The position numbers and the translations under genes are program-made. DNA of 64,000 bases from Takifugu bimaculatus (taxonomy: Eukaryota > Chordata > Actinopteri > Tetraodontiformes > Tetraodontidae), in contig CP034993.1 in NCBI GenBank assembly GCA_004026145.2, positions 13,922,272 through 13,986,271 on the forward strand, given 5' to 3'. The notes beneath the pieces are model-generated. The model did not search any database. It had not been told where the DNA came from and worked only from the letters and a program-made list of their open reading frames with translations. How positions within the stretch are numbered: the first letter of the stretch is position 1; every line of letters starts with the position of its first letter. Positions 10,685 to 22,156 of this stretch are shown here, piece by piece.

Positions 10685-10781
10685 ATACAAGTGCAATAAT
10701 AATTCACTGCTGGTTTTATTTAAATAGGCCAAAGTTTAACATCAAATGTTACTAAACTGACCATGGTTACAAAGATGCTGG

Positions 10782-10809
10782 ACTATCTATCTATCTATCT
10801 ATCTATCTA

Positions 10810-10895
<86 letters not shown>

Positions 10896-10952
10896 CATCC
10901 ATCCATCCATCCATCCATCCATCCATCCATCCATCCATCCATCCATCCATCC

Positions 10953-10997
<45 letters not shown>
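10782..10997. repeat. ATCT/ATCC tetranucleotide array
   Basis: Compound (ATCT)n-(GTCT)n-(ATCT)n-(ATCC)n-(ATCT)n array of about 215 bp. It sits at the 3' end of the adjacent minus-strand LINE, a common place for such arrays. Confidence 0.95.
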
Positions 10998-10999
10998 AA

Positions 11000-12450
11000 T
11001 CAAAATTGTTTCAAGGCCTTGAAACAATCAAAATTGTTTCAAGGCACTTTCCAGAATCCCAGGGCCTAACCCCAGACAAGCAACAATGGCAGGAAAAACT
11101 CCCCTTTAACAGGAAGAAACCTTGAGCAGGACCAGGCTCATGTAGGGGGACCCTCCTGCTGATGGCCAGCTGGGTAGAGAGAGAGGAGAGGAGAGGAGAG
11201 GAGAGGAGAGGAGAGGAGAGGAGAGGAGAGGAGAGGAGAGGGGAGGGGTGGGGAGGGGAGGGGAGGGGAGGGGAGGGGAGGGGAGAGGAAGTAAAAAATG
11301 CTGGACTAACTTTTCAGGATCATGCTGCGTCAGTAGTTTCCTGCTCATTGTGATGTTTATCAGGTGAAAAAAGGCACTTCCAGAGACTATTTTAATGTGT
11401 TTTGACCGAAATCTGTCCTTTAACTTACTAGATGCAAAGGAGAGACAAGATGCTAGGGTGATACCATCTAGAGTGATCATGTGATCTAATCTATCCCTGA
11501 GAGGTTCAGGACCAAACACCATGACCTCAGTTTTTCCTCGGTTAAGGAGGAGGAAATTTGAAAACATCCAGGACTTTATGTCTTTAAGACAGGTCTGGAG
11601 CTTCACTAACTTCTCTGTCTCCTCTGGTTTCATGGATAAATAAAGCCGAGTGTCATCAGCATAACAATGAAAATTTATCCCATGGTGCCGAATAATGTTC
11701 CCTAAGGGAAGCATGTACAAGGTGAAGAGGATTGGTCCAAGTACAGAACCTTGAGGAACTCCATGGCTAACCCTACTGTATGAGGAGGGAACACCATGGA
11801 CATGAGCAAACTGGTATCTATCAGATAGATACGATCTAAACCAGTCTAGTGCTGTCCCTTTAATCCCAATCACATGTTCCAGTCTCTGTAACAGGATGCT
11901 GTGATCAACTGGATCAAAAGCAGCACTGAGGTCCGGCAGAACCAGCATAGAGAACAGTCCATGATCTGAAGCTATGAGAAGATCATTAGTAACCTTAAGA
12001 AGAACCTTCTCAAGAACGTTAGAGATAAAAGGAAGGCTGGATATCGGCCTATAATTTGCTAATACGTCAGGATCCAGTGATGGTTTTTTAAGCAACGGCT
12101 TAATCACTGCCACCTTGTAGGACCGGGGTCCATAACCTGTCACTAAAGAACCATTGATCTGGTCCAGGATAGAACTGCCTATCAGAACATCCTTCAACAG
12201 GTGTGTTGGGATGGGATCTAAAAGACACGTGGTGGTCTTGGATTTCTGAATTGGCGAAGATGCCTCAGAAAGATATATGTGGCTGAAGGAGTTTAAGGGC
12301 TCGTTGGAGAACCTGTATGTTCCCACAGTCAGCACATCTGGTGATGGTCCAGTTGTTGGGATGGCCTGGTTAGCTTTCTCTCTGATAGCTAGAACTTTAT
12401 CAGTGAAGAAGCTCATGAAGTCTTCACCACTAAGGGAAGAAGGGATCTAA
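11000..12450 (-). mobile_element. L2-like LINE, 5'-truncated, with open reverse-transcriptase frame
   Basis: A minus-strand frame of 436 codons (11106-12416) is open without a stop. It carries NYRPISSLPFISNVLEKV, DLSAAFDPVDHSILL, HGVPQGSVLGPILFTLY and the catalytic FHCYADDTRLYL, then an incomplete thumb region. These are signatures of L2/CR1-type LINE polymerases, in which Y-A-D-D is the metal-binding motif. The endonuclease half is missing. The frame then runs into a (GGAGA)n tract and the conserved 3' tail (CAGGAAGAAACCTTGAGCAG near 11110, CAGAATCCCAGGGCC near 11054). The same tail recurs at about 51.4 and 63.4 kb. The continued open frame suggests a recent insertion, although the N-terminus is lost so the copy cannot be autonomous. 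Confidence 0.8.
11180..11286. repeat. (GGAGA)n pentanucleotide tract inside the LINE 3' region
   Basis: GAGAGGAGAG units degrading into GGGAGGGGA units. The mirror-image tract (TCTCC)n is next to the related LINE tail near 63.25 kb. Confidence 0.9.
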
Positions 12451-12558
12451 AACACTAAAACACTGACTACTGGAAGATGTAGATTCATTTCTGTTGAGGT
12501 GATTAAAGGGAAACCCTGTGAACTGTCCTCCCCCCACAGTGACACCAGTAAAGAAGCC

Positions 12559-13352
12559 ATGACCTTTAAAACAGCTATAAAGAACTTCTTCACCACGTGG
12601 ATTAGCAAATCCGGCAACTCAGAGGTTCTGGCAGAGCTGGAGAGACTCAGGCAGGAGAACGTCAACCTCAGGAGGAGGAACAATGGGCTGAGAGGACAAC
12701 TCGCCCTTCCAGCCCAGCAGATCGAGCTGGAGGTGAGTGAGAGCCTGTCCTGGCCTTCACAATAAAGCTCTCTGACTGGGCCTTGATGGGCTGTCATGTC
12801 TCCTCCTCAGAATGGACCACAGCTGGATTTGTTACAGGACCAGCGGAGACAGGTGAGTCTCTTCACTGTTGTTCTGCTGGGCGCCTGAACACGTCCAGGC
12901 AGTTATAAATGGACCAAATGACCCAGCAGGACTATATCTGTGGAGGCCTGATATTCCCTTCTGAGTAACTGAACCTTCTCAATCTTCATTTACACCCGGT
13001 TCTTGAGGAGAACCAGGGGTGGCCGGCGTTCTATGACCAGCAGAGGGAGGCCTACATCCAGTCACTCAATACCCAGCTGATGGACTTGAAGCAGGAGTTC
13101 GTCCAGAACACGAAACCAGCTCAGGGGCGGCAGGTAGGATCCACTCCAATCCACTATGGAACCATTTGATCAACTTTACTGCAGTGGAATCTCTGGGAGT
13201 TTCTCCTCCCTCTGCAGATGCTGCTGTTGGCCAAGGACTTAAGGAAGGCCATGGTGGACCGTCAGGTGGTGCAGCAGAACTTCTGCGAGGCCCAGGAGCG
13301 GCTCTCCAGACTGGAGTCTACGCTGGAAAAGATTCACCTTGTAGTTGGTTAA
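12559..13352 (+). CDS. cep55l: Short CEP55-like protein retaining the ESCRT-binding motif region
   Basis: Exons 12559-12732, 12811-12852, 13008-13133 and 13218-13352 are all phase 0 and give 158 residues. The key match is exon 3, ENQGWPAFYDQQREAYIQSL, which parallels the CEP55 EABR coiled coil (human ENQ-QW-YDQQREVYVKGL region). There a Trp and a Tyr contact the GPP motifs of ALIX and TSG101. The N-terminus (IKNFFTTWISKSGNSE…) and last exon (DRQVVQQ…LSRLEST) also resemble parts of CEP55. CEP55 is a midbody protein recruiting ESCRT for abscission and has about 460 residues. This product is one third of that and lacks the long C-terminal coil and zinc finger. An acceptor at 12538-12539 shows that a 5' non-coding or coding exon lies upstream, beyond the LINE. 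Related adaptors of the optineurin/ABIN type are the main alternative. Confidence 0.65.
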
Positions 13353-15001
13353 CAGCACCTGAAAGCTCTTTTGTGCCTTCGGCTTTTTCTTTTTTTGACT
13401 ATAACTTATTTTTTCCTGCGTGTTGCTCAGGATGCACACTTGTGCTTCTGGGCTCTAGATGACTGCAGTGTTTTTGGATTCAAGCCCTCAGTAACCAAAG
13501 TAAAACAATAATCTTGAGCTCATCAACTGCTCACTGAAACTTTTGGAATCGCTGTTTCTAAACCTGCTCGTATAAAAAAAGTAAAAGATTCCAGCCTGTC
13601 TCCACTTCCTGCCCTGAACTGGGACCTTACTGGGAGGGTAAAGGCTCCGGTTCAAGGGTCCCACTGACCCCACTGGGCTGGGGAGAGGAACATTACTGGG
13701 CAGCCAGGTTTTCCTACTGGGATAATGGAAGTCACTTCTTGTCTGTCAGAGCAGATTTAAAGTCCCTCATGGTGAGACGGGTCACACAAAGACACACAGA
13801 ATCCAAGTACAGATGATCAAAGCACCAGAGTCCAGGAGGGGCTGGAAAGAAGAACATGACGTTTGTCTAAATCCCGCGTTGATGTTGCTGTAGTGTTCCA
13901 ATATCACCACAGGGGGCAGCATCACCCTCTCACTCTGGCTCAGTAAAGTGGAGTCAGTTCTGCTCGATAGAAATTATCTACAAATCCCCCGTTCGGCCGT
14001 GTTTAACAGCACTGTTTCTCCCAATTGATTTTATTGAATAAAAACTCAAATGTTCTTTCTATTTTCCTTTATTGAACAGTAAGAGAGCAACAACGTGCAG
14101 ACAGACAAACTGACCACCAGCACAGGAATTAATCATTGAATCACTACTTGCTGGAAATGGTCTGGTAACTATGACGACACGGCTCGATCTCTCCCTGCTG
14201 AGGCATCCTTTCTACTTCAAATCCACAGAAATCCGTCGTTAAGCTGAGCTCAGACTGTTTTCATCTATTCTGTTTTTGGCAGAAACGAGCCTCTGAAACA
14301 TGAACTTAAATCAACTGTTATCCTGACAAACGTCTCACACATAAATGAGCTCCACTACACTAATGACCCTAGCACAGAAACACAGACAGGAAGTAGGAGT
14401 GCCAAGCATCAGCGCACAGGTGAGGTCAGAGGTCACGCGTTGGCTGCCGAGCAGTTACAGGAAGATCAGAAAAGAACTCTTTAATTTGGAGTTGGTAGAC
14501 GTGTGTGGAAGCTTCTAAGGTCTTCTTACTCCATCCATCTCCATCCGTGAGTGATTAGTAGTGTTTTGTGAGTTTTTGCTGCTCACTGCTGGGTGTAAAA
14601 GGTTCCCTGTTCCCTGAAGATCCAGAACCTCTGCTGCTGGTTCCTGGATCTTCTGGGTGTGTTAAAACACGTAACCTTTTCACAAAGGAAGCGGAGAGAA
14701 GAAAGCTTGACTGATTTAGCTTTTTTTAAACATTTGATGGTTGCTTGCATGTAAGTGCTACATTTTCTATCAGTCTCAGAAGGTCAGTCCAAAACTAACA
14801 TCTTCACCAACGTGTTCTGTGACAAACCAGCTCCGGGACCTGGGGCACCAGTACATCGGGACTGGAGGTCCTGCAGGTGAATTCCGGGTGAGTGCAGCTG
14901 TCAGTCTAATTTTACTGCTTCCAGAGATCATTTTAAACGTGTGCAGTGAGTCCAGGTCAGCTGAAGGTTCGGTTTGGTCTGTGGTGACACCGGGAACACC
15001 T
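13353..15001. other. 3' UTR and intergenic stretch between the CEP55-like gene and S1PR1
   Basis: AATAAA near 14036 could end the CEP55-like transcript. The right part is probably the minus-strand 3' UTR of S1PR1. No convincing ORF, RNA gene or repeat array was seen. Confidence 0.5.
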
Positions 15002-16123
15002 TTAGGAGCAGAGGGTGATGGTCCCTGAGGACGCTGTCCTCGTTCCCCTCGGCGATTGTTCTCCGTCCTCCCTGTTCGGGTGCGAGGAGTTATCGGACTT
15101 GCTGCGGCTGAACTCGGCCCCCATGATGGGACTGGAGAACTTGACTTTCGAGCGAAGGCAGCTGGTGCAGCAGAGCAGCGTCTTCAGGAACGCTCGACGC
15201 ATCTCGTTGCTGGTCAGCGTGTAGATGAGAGGGTTCATGGCGGAGTTGAGGACAGCGAGCGCCAGGAACCACTCGGCCTTGTAGAGGATTGGACAGCTCA
15301 GGGTTTGGCAGGCGGTGTCCAGGAGCAGCAGGACGAAGAGCGGCGCCCAGCAGGCGATGAAACAGCTCAACACGATGAAGACCGTCTTCAACAACGCCAT
15401 GGACTTCTCCGAGCTCTTCACGTTGGCGCCCGAGTTCCCCCGACCGTTAGACACTTTACGGAAAACTAGCTTGCGGCTGCGGGTGCGCACGAGCGCGTAG
15501 ATGCGAGCGTAGAGCACCACGATGGCCATGAGGATGATGCTGAAGACAGTGGTGCAGAAGAGGATGTAGGTCTTGTGGTAGAGCGGCAGAACGGTGGAGC
15601 ATTGCGTCATGATCTGGATGCAGTTCCAGCCCATCACCGGCAGCCCGCCGAGCACGGCCGCGACCATCCACACGGCGCTGATGAGCAGGAAGACGCGGCA
15701 GGTGTTGCCATTGTTGTGCAGCTTCATCTTCAGCATCGTCAGGTGGCGCTCAATGGCGATAGCGAGCAGGCTGAAGACGGACGCCGCCAGCGCCACGAAC
15801 ATGCTCCCCTCCCTGAAGAACCACTGCGTGGGCGTCAGCTTGTAGGTGTTGGCGCCGGACAGCAGGATGTTGGCTGTATAGACGACCCCGGCCAGAAGGT
15901 CGGACAACGCCAGGTTCCCGATGAAGTAGTACATGGGCTTGTGGAACTTCTTGGTCCTCCAGATTGTGGTCAAAACTAGAATGTTCTCCAGTATGATGAA
16001 GCAGCACACGATTATGAAGACCACCGAGTCGGCCTTCAGACCCGAGTCCTGCTGCGTCTTCCTGAACTTTCCAGTGTAGTTGTAGTGTTTGGAGATGAGG
16101 TCAGAGTAGCTGAGCTCAGCCAT
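15002..16123 (-). CDS. s1pr1: Sphingosine-1-phosphate receptor 1
   Basis: Single coding exon, 373 residues, class A GPCR of the plasma membrane that binds sphingosine-1-phosphate and signals through Gi in vascular and lymphocyte traffic. Seven hydrophobic segments are visible. N15 in HYNYTG is a glycosylation site. R104-E105 (FFREGSMF) correspond to the head-group-binding Arg/Glu pair. The TM3 motif reads E125-R126-H127 where human S1PR1 has ERY; ERH is usual in other S1P receptors. TM7 has NPLIY (297-301). A CC pair (318-319) is a likely palmitoylation site. The tail contains EFSRSKSDNSSHP, diagnostic of S1PR1. An acceptor at 16196-16197 places a non-coding first exon upstream, as in mammals. 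The next gene, DPH5, is divergent. Confidence 0.96.
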   Translation of the reverse strand: MAELSYSDLISKHYNYTGKFRKTQQDSGLKADSVVFIIVCCFIILENILVLTTIWRTKKFHKPMYYFIGNLALSDLLAGVVYTANILLSGANTYKLTPTQWFFREGSMFVALAASVFSLLAIAIERHLTMLKMKLHNNGNTCRVFLLISAVWMVAAVLGGLPVMGWNCIQIMTQCSTVLPLYHKTYILFCTTVFSIILMAIVVLYARIYALVRTRSRKLVFRKVSNGRGNSGANVKSSEKSMALLKTVFIVLSCFIACWAPLFVLLLLDTACQTLSCPILYKAEWFLALAVLNSAMNPLIYTLTSNEMRRAFLKTLLCCTSCLRSKVKFSSPIMGAEFSRSKSDNSSHPNREDGEQSPRGTRTASSGTITLCS

Positions 16124-16140
16124 GGCCAGCAGGGGGCGCC

Positions 16141-16191
16141 TCAGACCGTCATGTCAAGTGGTTCCAGAGGCGTCCGAGGGGGGAGGGTCAT
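16141..16191 (-). promoter_or_regulatory. Upstream ORF in the S1PR1 coding exon leader
   Basis: A 16-codon ORF begins 4 bases after the splice acceptor and stops 17 bases before the S1PR1 ATG. It contains two ATGs. It could lower translation of the main frame; this is inference. Confidence 0.5.
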
Positions 16192-16744
16192 GGTCCTGCA
16201 GAAGACACAAAATCAGCCTCCTCACACGGAAAAATCACACAATCCGACCTGAAAACCACATTTACTAAAGGGGTTCTACAGATGCCTGTCAGCGTTTACG
16301 TGTCTGGTCTGTAGGACCTACAGGAACCTGTGTGACCCGCAGCTTCATATATATATTAAAAAATGCCGCCATATTCTTAAACTTTGTTTGATCTCGTGAC
16401 TAAAAGCGGATTAAATTCCAACCGCCTCAGTGGGGCTCCGGTCAGTAAAGTACCGGAGACACAGCTGAACCAAAGACAGGAATGTTCCTGTCTCTGGATC
16501 TTCACTCACTCTCAATCCGATCCTCCCTCACGTCTCTATAGTCCGTCCGCACGTGCGTTAATCCCGATTTATCAATCCTCCCGATCGAACGGCATGACGT
16601 CATTCAAGATCGAAAAGTTGAAAGGGTCCCACTAACTCGACCGCTCTGACAAAATCCCGAAAACCGAATCATCAAAAACATCAGAACGATTCAAATCAGG
16701 AGGAAATCGGAGGAGCGGAGACTCCCGAGAATTTAGCGGAGAAA

Positions 16745-16864
16745 AGTGAGGAGGAGGAGAGAGGAGGAGAAAAAGAAAGGAAGAGAGAGGAGGAGGAGAG
16801 GAAAAGAGGAGGAGAGGAAAGAGGAGGAGAGGAAGAGAGGAGGAGAGGAGGAGAGGAGGAGAGT
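16745..16864. repeat. GAG-rich purine tract in the S1PR1 upstream region
   Basis: About 120 bp of GGAGGAGAGG-type purines on the plus strand, probably in the S1PR1 promoter or first exon region. Confidence 0.8.
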
Positions 16865-16917
16865 ACCTTCAGCAGCCCAGAGCCCGGAGGAGAAAGAGCC
16901 CACAGAGCAGCGGAGAG

Positions 16918-16919
<2 letters not shown>

Positions 16920-16979
<60 letters not shown>
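16920..16979. repeat. CA microsatellite upstream of S1PR1
   Basis: (CA)n of about 58 bp, immediately followed by one arm of the inverted duplication described at 16998-17110. Confidence 0.95.
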
Positions 16980-16982
<3 letters not shown>

Positions 16983-16997
16983 TGAGGATGAGGAGGG

Positions 16998-17110
16998 AGG
17001 ATGAAGTCACCTCCAACTCCTCGTTCTTCTGGGAACAGATCAGAATGTTCTGCTATTGGTTTTACTTTCAAACAGTTTTAATATTATTGAGAATTCATCA
17101 GAAACCAACG
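16998..17110 (+). repeat. Inverted duplicate, arm A (partner at about 19650-19765)
   Basis: About 110 bases from GGATGAAGTCACCTCCAACT through TTCTGGGAACAGATCAGAA to TCATCAGAAACC match the reverse complement of 19650-19765, with roughly one mismatch in seven and one 11-base gap by eye. Both arms are bordered by CA or CG/CA alternating DNA. Confidence 0.85.
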
Positions 17111-17114
17111 CGCT

Positions 17115-17282
17115 CCCGCACGCACACACGTGCGCGCATGTGTGCGCACACGTCCCCTCACACACACATGCATGCACAGAAAGACACTCACATACACACT
17201 TCACTCCAGCTGTGTCGCTGACCTCTGACCTTTACCCATGTGGGTGGAGTTAATTGTGCCCTCCCTCCTGCTTGTGTGTGTG

Positions 17283-17323
<41 letters not shown>

Positions 17324-17762
17324 TCTTTGTCATCGGAGTTCAGATGATGTTTAAATGTGCGTCAGGTTCAGGTCAGCTGACCATCCCTCAGCTATGTGCT
17401 GTGACCTCACTTCCTGTTTAGCTCCCACCAGTGTTACTGGAATACACTCGGATTCAGCCTGTGTGTATTTCCAGTATAACCAGCAAAGATATTCGCCTGA
17501 TCCCAGTATGAGTCCTGATTTATTCACTGATCTCCCAACAGTCCCAGTACACCCCAGAGTATTCCCATGAGGGGGTGGGGGGAACAAAGGCCTTGTTCCT
17601 CAGAGCTGCATAACTGAGCGTCACCATGACGACAACTGAAGGGAATCAGGGGGACCAAATGGGGGACGGCACCTTATTCTAGCCAGCAGAACCAACTGGC
17701 AGAATATCTGCAGCCCATAATTATGGTGTGTGTGTGTGAGTGTGTGTGTGTGTGTGTGTGTG
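17115..17762. repeat. Cluster of alternating purine-pyrimidine and GT microsatellites
   Basis: Mixed CA/CG runs at about 17117-17195 (including GTGCGCGCATGTGTGCGCAC) and (GT)n at 17274-17320 and 17710-17762. The unique sequence between them shows no gene. Confidence 0.8.
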
Positions 17763-18017
17763 TTGTATTGCAGAACTTGTTCATACAGTTCACATTGTTG
17801 TAGTACTGAAGGGTGTGGAGTTTGTGTTGGATACTCATGTTGCTGCAGGGAGGTTCTGCTTGTGGGTTTTGACTGAGGGTTCTAATTGATGGTTCTGACT
17901 GAGGGTTCTAATTGATAGTTCTGACTGGGGGTTCTGTTTGGGAATGGGAGGCTGTGGTTTTGCAGGGTCTCATTAAACATGCAGAGCTGCAGTGCTGAAG
18001 ATGGCGGCTTTTGTCCT

Positions 18018-18067
18018 GCGATTGTGCCCCCCCCCCCCCCCACACACACACACACACACACACACAC
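18018..18067. repeat. Poly-C followed by CA run
   Basis: Homopolymer C run joined to (CA)n in the S1PR1-DPH5 intergenic region. Confidence 0.9.
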
Positions 18068-18777
18068 TCCGGGTTGTATAACACACTGTGCAGGAAATGA
18101 TCCAATCACTCAGGCAGGAACCCACTTCCAGGCTCCTCGTTAGACCCGGGTTCTGCCTCTCTGATCTTCTACCCTAAAACCCCAACAGCGCCCCCTGATG
18201 GCAACACATGTTCTGTTTGTGGTCATCTCAAATTGGATCAATTACTTGTAAATCAAAAATAAAGAGAGCACTTGTTCCAACTGAGCCTTGACCCAGATCA
18301 GAACCAGAACCAGCAGCAGAACCTGGACTCCAGATCAGGATCCGGATCAGGTTGTGAAAGAGTTAACAGAGACGGAGCTCCGTCTGTGGATGACTGGCGC
18401 CACACAAACCCCAACCAGCACAACAGCCCTGCTCGGCACCCCCTGACCCCGCCCACCGCCCCCCCGGGGGACCCGCCGCCCCCCCCGGGGGACCCACGTC
18501 CCAGTCATTAGTGGTGCCCAGTTAAGGGGGGGCTTGTTTATCACAAAAAGGAGTGAATGAGAGAGAAACAGCCTGAGAAGAGAGATAAAAGAGGAAAAGA
18601 GGACATTTTCCCACCAAAACCATTCACAACTTCAGTGCTTCACACGCCACTGCTGTCGCCATGGCAACCACCACAGACTTTAGCTTCCACATCCTCCAGC
18701 ATGTGAGCATCGATCCAAAGTCCCCGTCAGTCATGTGATCTGTCTTTATTATGTTGGTCTGGATTAAAATGTGCAAA

Positions 18778-19342
18778 TCTGATCAAGATGACTGTGATCT
18801 TCAGGTGATCTGTGATCTTCAGGTTATGTGTGATCTTCTTCAGGTGATCTGTGATCTTCAAGTTATGTGTGATCTTCTTCAGGTGATCTGTGATCTTCAA
18901 GTTATGTGTGATCTTCTTTAGGTGATCTGTGATCTTCAGGTGATCTGTGATCTTCTTCGGGTGATCTGTGATCTTCAGGTGATCTGTGATCTTCTTCAGG
19001 TGATCTGTGATCTTCAGGTGATCTGTGATCTTTAGGTGATCTGTGATCTTCAGGTGATCTGTGATCTTCAGGTGATCTGAGATCTTCAGGTTATGTGTGA
19101 TCTTCTTCAGGTGATCTGTGATCTTCAGGTTATGTGTGATCTTCTTCAGGTGATCTGTGATCTTCAAGTTATGTGTGATCTTCTTTAGGTGATCTGTGAT
19201 CTTCAGGTGATCTGTGATCTTCTTCAGGTGATCTGTGATCTTCAGGTGATCTGTGATCTTTAGGTGATCTGTGATCTTCAGGTGATCTGTGATCTTCAGG
19301 TGATCTGAGATCTTCTTCAGGTCATCTGTGATCTGTGATCTT
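18778..19342. repeat. Minisatellite built on GTGATCTTCAGGTGATCT
   Basis: About 560 bp of 15- to 36-bp higher-order units mixing GATCTTCAGGTGATCTGT and GATCTTCAAGTTATGTGT. It lies between the divergent S1PR1 and DPH5 promoters. Its 146-codon ORF is repeat artefact. Confidence 0.9.
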
Positions 19343-19649
19343 CATGAATCAGATCCCAGTGTGTTGTTGGGATCCATCACAGTGCATAATATGACCTGTC
19401 AACCAGATTAAGCGTGCAACGCGTGATCCTCAATGATCTATAATAAAAACTGATCTTCCAGTTCTCCTTCCTGCTGAGCTTCTTTACCTTTTTATCTTTT
19501 GAAATAAATAAAAGACAGAAAATATTTAAGATCACATCTTCTCAAAATTCTAATTTGTTTCTCCATAAACATGCTGTTTGTAGTTTATCGGTCTGTTTTT
19601 ACCCTCACTGACTTTAGTGTGTGCGTGTGCGCGCGCGCGCGCTGGGTTT

Positions 19650-19765
19650 CTGAAGAGTTCTCATTAATGTTAAAACGGTTAACAAACCGAAAGAAGAACC
19701 AATAACAGAAAGTTCTGATCTGTTCCCAGAAAAACGGGGGAGTTGGAAGTGACTTCATCCTCAGT
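19650..19765 (-). repeat. Inverted duplicate, arm B (partner at 16998-17110)
   Basis: The reverse complement of this segment matches arm A. It is flanked on both sides by GTGTGCGCGCGC-type alternating DNA. It ends about 200 bp upstream of the DPH5 ATG. Confidence 0.85.
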
Positions 19766-19970
19766 GTGCGTGTGCGCGTGTGCACGCGCGTGGTTGCGTG
19801 TGCGCTCAACACAAAAGCTGTTGGTCGAATTGCGACCTGCCGTATCGCGGACGTCAGTGTCGTAAAACGTAAACGGTTTGCAGCATGCCGCATTCCGCTG
19901 CGGGAGAGCGCGTGAGAGTGCGCGTGTGGAGGAGTGCACGTGTGGGAGAGTGCGTGATGAAGAGGACAGG

Positions 19971-22104
19971 ATGTTTTATCTGATCGGTTTGGGTCTGGGC
20001 GATGCCGCCGACATCACGGTGAAGGGCCTGCGGGCCGTGAAGAGCTGCTCCCGGGTCTACCTGGAGGCCTACACCTCCGTCCTGACGGGGGGGAAGGAGG
20101 CTCTGGTGAGTCGGAACCACTGAAACTAGCCAAGTGTTGATCCGTCCTCTCGGAGGTGGATCTCACTAGAACTAATGGAGAACTTAGAACAATGCGGAAC
20201 ATGTTTAATGTGAAAGTCGGAAGACACGAATGTGCAGCTTGAAGTGTAGCGGAGGATGACGCTCTTCCGGTCCGCATGGAACTACCTGCTTTAAAGATGC
20301 GCAGCATCATGAGAGCACGTTCATGTAACCACGGTAACCGGACTGTAGCCCCGGACTACAGTCGGACCTGGGAGGACCACATAGAGGCTTTGGCAGCCAC
20401 TCTGAACGCAACCCTCCGGACCAGAAGGGGGCGGTAGGCGGTGTATCTCAGTCAAAATCAGAAACCGGAAGTGATAAGGGCAGCTCTCTGGCTTCCTGGT
20501 GAGGGACACTGTGGACAAGGAGAGATGATACTGACAGCAGAAGGTTGTTGGGTCACTCACCTGTCTACTCTGGGACGTTAACTGGACCTTTAAAGCCCTT
20601 TTGGTCGAGCTAAACTGGCTCCAAGAGGCAGTGATGCCTCCCACCTTTCTGTTAGGCCACCACTTGTAGCTGTTCAATCAAATGTTATTTAATAGTAACG
20701 TCTGGGCTAAATCTATGAACGAACAAGTTTAATGCAGGTTCTGTTAAATATGTACCGCTGAAGAAAGGACCACTTGGATCCAAAGAGGACAGCTGAGACC
20801 ACAGGAGCTCCTGAAGATGACTCCTCAGTAGTGTTTGGACTCCTGACAACATGTAGACCTGGTCCTGATGAGGCCAACCATGGCTCCAGAACTGGGTCTG
20901 CTCCCAGAACTGGATCTGCTCCCAAGCAGCCTCTGATGCACAGAATCTGCCAGTGGGTCGGATTCAGGTCTGAGGAACAGGCTGCTGAGCGTCTGATCCA
21001 GGAACCAACTTTACAGACGTAACAGTGGATCTGAGGGATCCCTGAGAGCCGTTCCAGCACCGGCCCAGACCATCACCGACCCCCTGTAGCAGTCTTGTTG
21101 GAGTCCTGTTCTCCTCAGGATCTCCAGACGCTGTCACATGTGCTCAGTGTGAACCCATGAGGGACTCTGGAGGTGCTTCTCCTGGTGCTGCTGCTAGGTC
21201 CTGGCCCTCCTACGGACCCCTCCAGCTCTCCTGGTGTACAGGAGACAGACCTGAGACACGTCCGTGGGCTGCAGGTGCCACATGGAGAATCCTGAAGCTC
21301 TACTGGACCTCTGCTGTCCTGCAGAAACAGGCGGGGAACCACACTTCCACACCTTCCTGTGTTGGTTTTCTCCGTATTAATGGCTGATGTGAGAGAGAGA
21401 GTAAAACATCCGTCCCTGAACCAGGAACGTTCTTGTGCAGCCCCGGGGCAGCGTGGGTGGCCGCTGGAGCCTCAAATGGACTAAACGGACTTGAAAGCTG
21501 AGTCCCAGACGTTTGTGGGGGGATCTGACCAAAGGGATCCGCATGTGTTTGTCCTCAGGAGGAGTTTTATGGGCGGGAGCTGATCGTGGCCGACAGAGAC
21601 CTGGTGGAACAGCAGGCGGACCAGATCTTGAAGGACGCTCATGTGACCGATGTGGCCTTCCTGGTCGTGGGTGACCCGTTTGGGTGAGTCCAGTCGTTTG
21701 GCTCAGAACCTTTGTCGGGCCAGAAGTCTGTGTCTGACTGACGGCTTCTTGTTGCAGCGCTACGACCCACAGTGACCTGGTCCTGAGAGCAGTGAATGCT
21801 GGGATACCGTACAAAGTCATCCACAACGCCTCCATCATGAACGCAGTCGGCTGCTGTGGCCTGCAGGTGCACATCTGGGTCACATCTGCTGCTAGAACAG
21901 CACTCTTAAGTGTCCTTGCAAGTGTCTTTCTTTGTATCCATGGCAACAGAAGAAACACTCACACAGTGTTTGCAAGAAACTCCATCAGGGAACTGGTTTA
22001 GATGAACAGAACATGTAAAGTTCAGCTGGAACTGCTGCTGGAAACTCGGAATATCATTTGATGCTGACAGCTTCTCCACTGGGAGGTTGGATATTAATGT
22101 GTGT

Positions 22105-22156
<52 letters not shown>

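Noticed and set aside
15056..15979. Plus-strand ORFs of 137 and 134 codons
   Set aside because: Antisense shadows of the GC-rich S1PR1 coding exon.
18727..19167. 146-codon ORF with repeated ITDHLK units
   Set aside because: Low-complexity translation of the GATCTTCAGGTGATCT minisatellite.
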